This document shows, piece by piece, positions 62,201 through 64,000 of a DNA stretch of 64,000 nt. The first letter of the stretch is position 1; every line of letters starts with the position of its first letter. A program made the position numbers and the translations under genes. Below the pieces are notes generated by a model. It did not search any database. It saw only the letters and a program-made list of their open reading frames with translations, and was not told the origin of the DNA. Source of the DNA: Balanoglossus misakiensis (Eukaryota; Hemichordata); the NCBI GenBank assembly GCA_040954595.2, contig CM082593.2, positions 8,742,001-8,806,000 of the forward strand. The letters are read 5' to 3'.

Positions 62201-62670
62201 CTTTACACCGGCTCAGGTCTGGCCGGAAAAGCCGTCTCAAATCTGAGCCGTTTCAGAACCACTATACACCATCCACACGTGTGTTTTTTAAGACGGTATC
62301 TGATCTGAGACGCTTCAGAACCGTCTTAATGGTGTGTGTGTGACCCCCATATAACATGGGATTTTGTCAGGGCCTGCTACAGGGGCTATTTATTTTGGCT
62401 TTACATGTCAACACTTTTATTTTGCTTGTACAGTATCTGCCACTCTACTAATTGCATGTTTCATGTCCTGTCTGTCAGAATTACACAGGTCCTGTCTGTA
62501 TAGTACATGCTTCTGATGTGGACCTGGGGATAAATGGAGAAGTGACCTATTCAATCAAACAAAACCCAGCTGATCCCTTAAAGACATGGGAGCGTTTTTC
62601 AATCGATGAAATTACTGGAGAAATCAATATTACTGAAGTTACTGATAGAGAAGTTATACCAACATATTCT
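31309..62670 (+). CDS. CDH23: Cadherin-23-like giant cadherin (N-terminal 25 coding exons)
   Basis: Twenty-five exons join in phase into 1356 codons with no stop. Residues 1-31 form a signal peptide (hydrophobic LVILVVLFL). EC1 ends at about residue 147, EC2 256, EC3 366, EC4 483, EC5 586, EC6 698, EC7 818, EC8 936, EC9 1048, EC10 1155 and EC11 1267; EC12 is partial. Ten of the eleven EC ends carry a DxN(D/N)xxP-type calcium-linker motif; EC2 instead ends VQDTTPYF. That odd linker, the EC1 sequence SDPENDP, EC4's SP..GK then IRV then LDYE, and EC5's TDADSGTFGEVQYSL are features I know from cadherin-23. In vertebrates CDH23 (27 EC) forms tip links with protocadherin-15. The missing repeats, membrane segment and tail must lie past 64000. 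It could be another long cadherin, but the EC-by-EC order favours CDH23. Confidence 0.82.
32158..32330 (+). repeat. Repeat family J, copy
   Basis: Contains ctggaaacttgtctataccg, aacacctttccctatccctt and the ccctttggtgttc phrase shared with 25567-25730. It ends just before cadherin exon 2. Confidence 0.5.
32399..32509 (+). CDS. CDH23: Cadherin exon 2: mature N-terminus, EC1 start
   Basis: From acceptor tattgcag to donor gtaagt, phase 1 to 1. Encodes VSLGQANLPPSFVEIPG and then the first calcium-binding glutamate motif FNENLEVG, the EC1 equivalent of xEN..xG. Confidence 0.88.
32703..32992 (-). mobile_element. Hairpin element family E, truncated copy 3
   Basis: Reverse orientation. It carries the tgttggttc-like CpG segment and atatgccacaaaaacaattg, then the hairpin start agcaataaccccctgcctca, but breaks off after caaatcgagtgtt. 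It lies in the intron after cadherin exon 2. Confidence 0.75.
33124..33269 (+). CDS. CDH23: Cadherin exon 3: EC1 core
   Basis: From acceptor tttgcag to donor gtatga, phase 1 to 0. Encodes TLEASDPENDPITFDI and ends IKELDYE, the LDRE-type calcium motif. The DPENDP sequence parallels the unusual EC1 of CDH23. Confidence 0.9.
33403..33470 (+). repeat. AT-rich (TAA/ATT)n simple sequence
   Basis: Runs of aataataataat followed by attattattatt. Can fold back on itself. Confidence 0.75.
34201..35406. mobile_element. 1.2 kb DNA transposon with 9-bp target duplication (Mutator-like)
   Basis: The ends aaggcggtgtgtgtcac (34201) and gtgacactcaccacctt (35390-35406) are inverted repeats (15 of 17 matches), flanked on both sides by catatagtc. 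A 9-10 bp target duplication is typical of Mutator-like elements. The interior is richer in CpG than its surroundings, with gcatcatgggag near the left end and ccggaagtgacg near the right end. I see no transposase, so it is non-autonomous or carries captured sequence. Confidence 0.75.
35434..35620 (+). mobile_element. CTGTAAAAC MITE (family G), copy 4
   Basis: Ends tactgtaaaaccggatattt and gattatccgttttacagta, 187 bp. It lies 18 bp from the target duplication of the preceding transposon and about 80 bp before cadherin exon 4. Confidence 0.88.
35703..35756 (+). CDS. CDH23: Cadherin exon 4: EC1
   Basis: Small exon of 18 codons, phase 0 to 0, between acceptor ctctgacag and donor gtaagt. Encodes TDTSHDITWTLNDGENVD, a late EC1 strand and loop. 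It is needed to give EC1 its normal length. Confidence 0.82.
36133..36222 (+). CDS. CDH23: Cadherin exon 5: EC1-EC2 linker
   Basis: Phase 0 to 0, 30 codons. Encodes VYVTDVNDNAPQF, the canonical DxNDN calcium linker closing EC1, then the first EC2 strand PYIGYVDE. Confidence 0.93.
36311..36960 (+). mobile_element. Multi-hairpin element family F, copy 1
   Basis: Three palindromic blocks: about 36321-36512 (ctcacacgagttggggattt against aatatccccgacgagtgtgag), about 36682-36775 (gagtgtgggattgatttg mirrored), and a 39-nt hairpin at 36914-36952 with perfect 17-bp arms. The spacer phrase caccacgccattggataaca is shared with the copy at 49236-49985. It lies in the intron after exon 5. Confidence 0.75.
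37245..37328 (+). CDS. CDH23: Cadherin exon 6: EC2 N-terminal half
   Basis: Phase 0 to 0, 28 codons. Encodes DAEIGHTVLTVAAKDADSSN, with the DxD calcium motif, then GRFDFTM. Confidence 0.9.
37398..37687 (+). mobile_element. MITE family C, copy 2
   Basis: TTAA at both ends. It shares ggagatcgggaaaagaca and agtccactatttgaatgc with 1091-1438. Confidence 0.8.
38545..38667 (+). CDS. CDH23: Cadherin exon 7: EC2
   Basis: Phase 0 to 0, 41 codons, ending VEIMVI before gtaagt. An alternative upstream donor (ggtaat) would drop VI and spoil the join to the following DRGT, so the downstream site was chosen. Contains LDFES at the LDRE position. Confidence 0.88.
38857..39214 (+). mobile_element. MITE family B, full copy
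   Basis: Ends TTAAAGCCCCTACAGCTGCC and GGCAGCTCTAGCGGCCTTAA, 358 bp, with TTAA at each side. Best-preserved copy and the reference for fragments at 5614, 26551, 50503, 52224 and 63754. Confidence 0.85.
39602..39676 (+). repeat. 24-bp tandem repeat, three units
   Basis: The unit taattggtgcaatgtgattg+gttc occurs three times with one substitution in the third. The attgg/ccaat-like cores recur every 24 bp. Confidence 0.85.
39786..39850 (+). repeat. (ATGT/GGAT)n microsatellite
   Basis: Degenerate run of gtatgtatg, ggatgtatg and gtctgtatg units. Confidence 0.75.
40250..41428 (+). repeat. 239-bp tandem array, about five units
   Basis: Five units keep register exactly: the motif tgac(c/t)tttgacct starts at 40424, 40663, 40902, 41141 and 41380, always 239 bp apart. 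Units also share aggctaaccaatagggctat and ggtcacctgtgacacctgc. The motif is the reverse complement of a DR1 nuclear-receptor element. The array lies in the intron between cadherin exons 7 and 8. Confidence 0.93.
41825..41953 (+). CDS. CDH23: Cadherin exon 8: EC2-EC3 linker without DxNDN
   Basis: Phase 0 to 0, 43 codons. Encodes DRGTYPSSL, then NVNDVQDTTPYFLYLPYYDE. The VQD..P..LPY linker lacks canonical calcium ligands in the same way as the EC2-EC3 linker of CDH23. Confidence 0.92.
42061..42420 (+). mobile_element. MITE family A, copy 3
   Basis: TTAAAGGGACAAAATCTCTC to gagactttgtccctCTAA. Full-length palindromic copy in the intron after exon 8. Confidence 0.9.
42797..42872 (+). CDS. CDH23: Cadherin exon 9: EC3 start
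   Basis: Acceptor ttctattgtag, phase 0 to 1, 25 codons plus one base. Encodes NATVMTVAALDGDRGIPNTV, with a DxDxG calcium motif. Confidence 0.9.
43398..43507 (+). CDS. CDH23: Cadherin exon 10: EC3 middle
   Basis: Phase 1 to 0. Encodes NTQFRVETLGDTGQGVIL and NEALDREEQ (LDRE motif), ending TFTLW before gtaaga. The intronic side of this donor is duplicated at 44114. Confidence 0.92.
43508..44170 (+). repeat. Direct repeats of about 50 bp bracketing an insertion
   Basis: gtaagaaccaacacatacag+catcaatttgacc at 43508 recurs at 44114 with few changes. Between them lie a 126-bp tandem duplication and other sequence. The second copy is preceded by agactag instead of exon sequence. Confidence 0.85.
43755..44006 (+). 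repeat. 126-bp tandem duplication
   Basis: Two units starting gcatattctatacgtgg at 43755 and 43881 differ at only a few positions. Because 126 is a multiple of three, the minus-strand open frame at 43556-43984 shows a repeated peptide. That is a by-product, not evidence for a gene. Confidence 0.9.
45489..45683 (+). CDS. CDH23: Cadherin exon 11: EC3-EC4 linker
   Basis: Phase 0 to 0, 65 codons. Encodes VRERDTSNQPMASITSNTTV, closes EC3 at KDINDESPQF and begins EC4 with TIQENSPNS (xEN calcium motif), ending IIDDDL. Confidence 0.93.
45814..46533. mobile_element. TTAA element S, perfect 21-bp inverted ends
   Basis: TTAAGGTGGCATTGCATGAA+A at the left and its exact reverse complement at the right (46513-46533) bound 720 bp. 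The interior is AT-rich with no transposase. It directly abuts a degenerate family E copy. Confidence 0.88.
46530..47003 (+). mobile_element. Hairpin element family E, degenerate copy 4
   Basis: acatatacgcacaagccat..tatatggagtgaattgtttt and gggttattgctattatatta correspond to the family E hairpin, and ccaatcacaacagag..gatataatataatt to its right end. The middle is heavily diverged. Confidence 0.6.
47500..47661 (+). CDS. CDH23: Cadherin exon 12: EC4 core
   Basis: Acceptor tatttgcag, phase 0 to 0, 54 codons. Encodes GDGGTFSLSI, YVSPDEGKNRAYALIRVK and YLDYEKRSRFDF. The SP..GK...IRV...LDYE..R.DF series matches CDH23 EC4. Confidence 0.93.
48140..48375 (+). mobile_element. Hairpin element family E, internally deleted copy 5
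   Basis: acaataacccctgc is joined to later family sequence (aaaataaaacgtccatg, ttatttggtttaacccc, gctctcgtccaatctgaa, atgatataatatga). The second hairpin arm and CpG segment are missing. Confidence 0.7.
48448..48612 (+). CDS. CDH23: Cadherin exon 13: EC4-EC5 linker
   Basis: Phase 0 to 0, 55 codons. Encodes YLTDMNDHSPVF (end of EC4) and the EC5 start SHIDEHAEDGTFVVQLN. Confidence 0.92.
48895..48962 (+). CDS. CDH23: Cadherin exon 14: EC5
   Basis: Acceptor cacccccccag, phase 0 to 2. Encodes ATDADSGTFGEVQYSLEGGS+WE. The TFGEV stretch is a close match to CDH23 EC5. Confidence 0.9.
49144..49178 (+). repeat. Poly-C then (AC)n tract
   Basis: About 16 C residues followed by repeated ac. Confidence 0.85.
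49236..49985 (+). mobile_element. Multi-hairpin element family F, copy 2, interrupted
   Basis: It shares both hairpin blocks and the phrases tctcacacgagttggggatt and gcgtcatatacagctttcga with 36311-36960. Between aacattga and attgactgtgg about 320 bp (49446-49765) are inserted. Confidence 0.7.
49446..49765 (+). mobile_element. Family E-like hairpin element nested in family F
   Basis: Ends in a strong hairpin at about 49613-49755 (agcaataaaacacccccagc mirrored by gctgggggtgttttattgct) with an atatacgcactcgc loop region. The agcaataa/ttattgct ends match family E but the stem sequence differs. Confidence 0.7.
50045..50282 (+). CDS. CDH23: Cadherin exon 15: EC5 end, EC6 start
   Basis: Acceptor tatcaccacag, phase 2 to 0, 79 codons plus a split one. 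Encodes FHVDPVDGNVTVISQDLDRE, closes EC5 with LNDINDKAPEF and opens EC6 with YEGFIRETVNETD. Confidence 0.94.
50301..50345 (+). mobile_element. Mini-MITE family R, fragment
   Basis: ccctgtcacccccagttccc+tctttagaggtccaacc resembles 17695-17800. Only about one half remains. Confidence 0.5.
50503..51120 (+). mobile_element. MITE family B copy split by a family A insertion
   Basis: TTAAAACCCCTATAGCTGCC begins a family B copy that is interrupted at cctcaccaTTAA (50592) and resumes at TTAAgccatattacttgc (50942). The uninterrupted version at about 38937 reads cctcaccattaagccaaatt. Confidence 0.85.
50592..50945 (+). mobile_element. MITE family A, copy 4, nested in family B
   Basis: 354 bp from TTAAAGGGACAAAGTCTCTC to gagactttgtccctTTAA. 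Comparison with the empty site shows that TTAA is the duplicated target. Confidence 0.93.
51219..51461 (+). CDS. CDH23: Cadherin exon 16: EC6
   Basis: Acceptor ttctcacag, phase 0 to 0, 81 codons. Encodes AADADEESTPNTNITYSI, FAVDSETGVVMV, LDFDT and MAEDHGVPPLND, ending VIVNVE. Confidence 0.95.
51527..51862 (+). mobile_element. MITE family C, copy 3
   Basis: TTAAAGGTCGATGTTCGTTT to gacgactgttggccttTAA, 336 bp, TTAA on both sides. This copy best shows the inverted ends. Confidence 0.85.
52105..52180 (+). CDS. CDH23: Cadherin exon 17: EC6-EC7 linker
   Basis: Acceptor cttatgacag, phase 0 to 1, 25 codons plus one base. Encodes GVNDNTPYF closing EC6 and YVAYISEEYTGG opening EC7. Confidence 0.93.
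52224..52290 (+). mobile_element. MITE family B, left-end fragment
   Basis: TTAAAACCTCTATAGCAGCC followed by diverged AT-rich sequence. Confidence 0.5.
52478..52822 (+). CDS. CDH23: Cadherin exon 18: EC7
   Basis: Acceptor ttattcaccag, phase 1 to 1, the longest exon here (345 bp). Encodes VHAYDDDAPHQP, an EC7 with VDLYGYE at the LDRE position, then NDVNNKPPAF and the EC8 start VVETVRE. Confidence 0.95.
52829..53253 (-). mobile_element. Repeat family H, copy 2, adjacent to a splice donor
   Basis: Runs from TTAAAGGGTGATACCATTTT to ggccggatttccccttTAA. Its left TTAA starts immediately after the six donor bases GTAAGT of exon 18. Reverse orientation relative to 2440-2778. Internal inverted phrases flank ggtgtcac/gtgacacc. 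Confidence 0.8.
53645..53914 (+). CDS. CDH23: Cadherin exon 19: EC8
   Basis: Acceptor tctgattatag, phase 1 to 1. Encodes VGHLVASMTATDPDRDSV, an insertion-like loop ARNERGEDVTNGSD and EPMDRETVETF (LDRE-type). The longer middle loop makes EC8 slightly long. Confidence 0.94.
54480..54821 (+). mobile_element. MITE family A, copy 5
   Basis: TTAAAGGGACAAAGTCTCTC to gagactttgtccctTTAA, exact TTAA on both sides. The central loop is inverted relative to some other copies. Confidence 0.92.
55095..55328 (+). CDS. CDH23: Cadherin exon 20: EC8-EC9
   Basis: Acceptor ccttttcacag, phase 1 to 1. Encodes VDDVNDESPKF ending EC8, then MGSIQEETLN and KAVDGDKGANGDVEYVI of EC9. Confidence 0.94.
55375..55612 (+). 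mobile_element. MITE family D, full copy
   Basis: TTAAAGGGAAGTGGTCGTCG+TGCC and ggcgcaacgaccgcttcccTTTAA are inverted ends of a 238-bp element with TTAA on both sides. Its right part matches window positions 1-187. Confidence 0.9.
56048..56272 (+). repeat. (GAT)n trinucleotide tract next to a splice acceptor
   Basis: About 225 bp of gat/ggt/aat triplets ending about 20 bp before the acceptor of cadherin exon 21. The triplets are in the exon's reading frame and would encode Asp with a few Gly/Asn. There is no pyrimidine-rich tract beyond ctctctttacatcag. Confidence 0.95.
56293..56606 (+). CDS. CDH23: Cadherin exon 21: EC9 end, EC10 start
   Basis: Acceptor tctttacatcag, phase 1 to 0. Encodes AVDREEHDQLNITVKAEDSG, IIEDINDKSPVY (end of EC9) and SASDDDSGNNAVIEYTI of EC10. 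The true exon was placed after the triplet tract because the phase-1 join GDITLKS completes the EC9 strand. Confidence 0.93.
56861..57460. mobile_element. TTAA element P, 600 bp
   Basis: TTAAAGCCTCAGTATTTCTC at the left and gagaaatactggggcttTAA at the right are inverted. TTAA on both sides. The interior includes a CpG patch and a perfect 24-bp palindrome at 57014-57037. Confidence 0.85.
57014..57037. repeat. Perfect 24-bp palindrome
   Basis: gactttctgtcc directly followed by its exact reverse complement, with no loop. Lies inside element P. Confidence 0.95.
57506..57712 (-). mobile_element. CTGTAAAAC MITE (family G), copy 5
   Basis: Ends ttgtaaaacaggaaattt and aaaatttgcgtttgacag, with the ttccactgcattgttatctc phrase found reversed in other copies. 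Confidence 0.75.
57984..58097 (+). CDS. CDH23: Cadherin exon 22: EC10
   Basis: Acceptor gatacctatag, phase 0 to 0, 38 codons. Encodes GVVTIALELNREE (LDRE-type) and TLTITATDNPGGSTQL. Confidence 0.93.
58362..58721 (+). mobile_element. MITE family A, copy 6
   Basis: TTAAAGGGATGAAGAATATC to gagactttgtctctTTAA, 360 bp, a somewhat diverged left arm. Confidence 0.88.
58883..59063 (+). CDS. CDH23: Cadherin exon 23: EC10-EC11
   Basis: Acceptor tatacatag, phase 0 to 1, 60 codons plus one base. Encodes LDVNNNPPEF closing EC10, then ADVREDEAFGKVV and TADDPDLDEGGDVVYRFG of EC11. Confidence 0.94.
59804..60490. mobile_element. Possible inverted-repeat element with gttctcact ends
   Basis: gttctcactaaaagtttcgacacc (59804) is mirrored loosely by ggtgtaaacgtgccagtgagaac (to 60490). 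Near the right end are palindromic acaccggtgta-type motifs. No target duplication could be recognised, so the boundaries are uncertain. Confidence 0.45.
60531..60871 (+). mobile_element. MITE family A, copy 7
   Basis: TTAATGGGACAAAGTATCTC to gagactttgtccctTTAA, 341 bp, ending about 90 bp before cadherin exon 24. Confidence 0.9.
60964..61238 (+). CDS. CDH23: Cadherin exon 24: EC11-EC12
   Basis: Acceptor atattctcag, phase 1 to 0. Encodes FGITTDSSGQQYDVGVVTV, EIIASDGGTPPLN and VLDVNDNPPVF closing EC11, then the EC12 start. Confidence 0.95.
61564..61791. repeat. CpG-rich inverted repeat (hairpin) of about 230 bp
   Basis: agactgtcgacagtccctcg+cgcctaatgtgta at the left is mirrored at the right. 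Each arm itself contains the palindrome gactgtcgacagtc. The arms continue through cggcgtttcgtgcgagggcc. The open frames across it are mirror images produced by the symmetry. Confidence 0.88.
62140..62350 (-). repeat. Repeat family L, copy 2
   Basis: Reverse complement of 504-725, including catagacaatgggttgcgga and accactatacaccatccaca. Confidence 0.75.
62479..62670 (+). CDS. CDH23: Cadherin exon 25: EC12 (last exon in window)
   Basis: Acceptor cctgtctgtcag, phase 0 to 0, 64 codons. Encodes HASDVDLGINGEVTYSI, WERFSIDEITGEINI and VTDREVIPTYS before gtaagt. The gene continues: the next exon is not found before 64000. Confidence 0.94.
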
Positions 62671-62727
62671 GTAAGTATAACCATGGACAGTTGCTCTCCT
62701 ATAACTATGGTGTATTTAAACCCAAAT

Positions 62728-63137
62728 TTAAAGAGAACATCAATTTCAAAGATTCACTTAAATGGACAAAGTCTCTCTCTGAGTCTCGCTGCCCACTTTC
62801 CATTAATTATGTTTGATACAAGACACTTTTTATGTTATTCTACATGTCGATATATAGTGAATGAATGTTCGACCATACACAACCTCTGTCCTGTTTGGAG
62901 GATATGAGAGTAAAAATCCCGCCCAAATGAATAAATGGTTATTCATTGTGGCGAGTTTTACACTCATGTGTCTGCAATCGTGATGGAGGTTGCTTGTGTT
63001 CGCACGTTGATTCACCATATACCCAGGTGTAGAATAACATAAACAGTGTCTTGTATCAATCATAATTAATGGAAAAAGGGCAGCGAGAGATAGACTTTGT
63101 CCCTTTAAAGACAACATCATTTCAAAGATTCACTTGA
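62728..63137 (+). repeat. Direct repeats of about 32 bp bracketing MITE copy 8
   Basis: tttaaagagaacatca(a)tttcaaagattcactt at 62728-62759 recurs at 63104-63135 with one substitution and one indel. The family A element fills the space between. Confidence 0.88.
62758..63108 (+). mobile_element. MITE family A, copy 8
   Basis: TTAAATGGACAAAGTCTCTC to agactttgtccctTTAA, 351 bp, in the intron after exon 25. Confidence 0.9.
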
Positions 63138-63443
63138 AGGTTGACGATTGTCTTTGTACAAACATTAAGTCCATTCAAAATGTTCTGCAAATTTTGCATT
63201 CAACACATTCAAATAGTGGATTGCCTACACTTCCTTTCGTAGACTTTAATTTTGTCCCTTCTTTCACCCATCTGCTGTATTTTCCTGATCTCTAACACAG
63301 ACTATTGTCACTGCCATCTTGTCTGTTGTTAGGACAGCACACTGCTTTATGGCATAGACTAGGCTAGGCCTACATGGGTATACAATCTTTTATAACCAGA
63401 GTCTCTGGTTTGGCACATATTAAAAGATGATCATTGCCCTTAA
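63137..63443 (-). mobile_element. MITE family C, copy 4 (inverted)
   Basis: gaaggttgacgattgtcttt to atgatcattgcccttAA; carries cagagtctctggtttggcac reversed relative to other copies. Directly adjacent to the direct repeat next to MITE A copy 8. Confidence 0.8.
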
Positions 63444-63753
63444 ACATCATATTATGGATTATGGATATGTCACTTGAAATCCATCTTTCAGAAGGATAAT
63501 TTCATGAAATCATCTGCTTTATCAAAAGCCTTGATCAGATATTTGTTTAGGACATCACAACAGATCCGTACTGTGACTCAAAGATGTGGAAGTTCTTGAC
63601 TATGTGACTGTATACTTTGATTCGTGGAATTTTACTTGTTGACCCTTGACCCATGGTGAAATGGTTTGTTTTGTTCAGATTAGAAGTTTTCCTGAGAGTC
63701 TCTGTGTGCCACATGTGTATAGTGTGTATTCTTTTATAATTATGGTTTATAAT

Positions 63754-63850
63754 TCAAAGCCTGAATAGCTGCCAATTGTAGCATATTTTTAGTTGATAAA
63801 ATACTTCAATCTTCCCCGTTAAGGATCCTTAGTCGACTGACAATATTTTT
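63754..63850 (+). mobile_element. MITE family B, left-end fragment
   Basis: caaagcctgaatagctgcca followed by ttgataaaatacttcaatct, a diverged version of the left half of 38857-39214. Confidence 0.5.
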
Positions 63851-63893
63851 TTGAATGTGTGGGATTCTAAATCCAATGTATGCATACCACAAT

Positions 63894-64000
63894 ATAGTCA
63901 AACCTGTGTATAGTGGCCAGTCAAGGGACTTTCATAAACTGGCCTTTATAGACAGGTGGCTTCTATACACAGGTCAATGAATGTGCAATGTACATTTACA
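63894..64000 (-). repeat. Repeat family I, copy 3 (cut by window end)
   Basis: tatagtcaaacctgtgtata+gtggccagtcaagggactttc matches 26901-27097 and 27931-28104. It continues past the window. Confidence 0.65.

Larger units (their letters stand above)
61349..62373 (+). mobile_element. 1 kb insertion with CpG-rich hairpin, bracketed by direct repeats
   Basis: The phrase taacatgggattttgtcagg+g occurs at about 61349 and again at about 62353. Between them lie a CpG-rich island, a long hairpin (61564-61791) and an inverted family L copy (62140-62350). The base composition is much more GC-rich than the flanking intron. No protein domain is visible. Confidence 0.65.

Noticed and set aside
1-64000. A novel multi-gene defence or mobile system
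   Set aside because: Only two recognisable host genes are present and no transposase, nuclease or viral gene could be supported. The novelty here is in repeats and regulation.

Overview
This is intron-rich, AT-rich animal nuclear DNA with GT-AG introns, dense palindromic short transposons and frequent tacatgtacatgta-like runs. Nothing in it is prokaryotic or viral. The gene content and repeat style suggest a marine invertebrate, possibly an invertebrate deuterostome such as a hemichordate or lancelet, but the sequence alone does not settle the species.

Two protein-coding genes can be assembled exon by exon, both on the + strand. (1) Positions 859-5920 hold the last six exons of a carboxypeptidase E-type zinc peptidase (M14, N/E subfamily). 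The first exon(s), including the signal peptide, lie before the window. (2) Positions 31309-62670 hold the first 25 coding exons of a giant cadherin. They join in phase into 1356 codons without a stop: a signal peptide, eleven complete extracellular cadherin (EC) repeats and part of a twelfth. Details of EC1-EC5, above all the non-canonical EC2-EC3 linker, match cadherin-23, so I call it CDH23-like. The remaining EC repeats, membrane segment and tail lie beyond the right edge. A CpG-bearing block at about 12.75-13.2 kb, with a perfect CRE, a TATA-like box and a good splice donor, is a candidate promoter and non-coding first exon for this gene, with an 18 kb first intron.

Between the genes (5.9-31.3 kb) I see no convincing coding sequence. 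That stretch and all large introns hold non-autonomous DNA transposons. Many different families share one design: a flanking TTAA and inverted ends that usually begin TTAAAGG or TTAAAGC. Other families are CTGTAAAAC-ended MITEs, AGTGTTCTCCCC-ended MITEs, elements built from long hairpins, and one clean 1.2 kb element with a 9-bp target duplication resembling Mutator-type elements. Nested insertions are visible.

I did not find a new multi-gene system. The most unusual signals are: a 239-bp tandem array in a cadherin intron that repeats a nuclear-receptor DR1 motif at exactly constant spacing; the convergence of many MITE families on TTAA; a trinucleotide tract that lies in frame with, and abuts, a cadherin exon; and several long direct repeats bracketing intronic insertions, one of which copies the intronic side of a splice donor.
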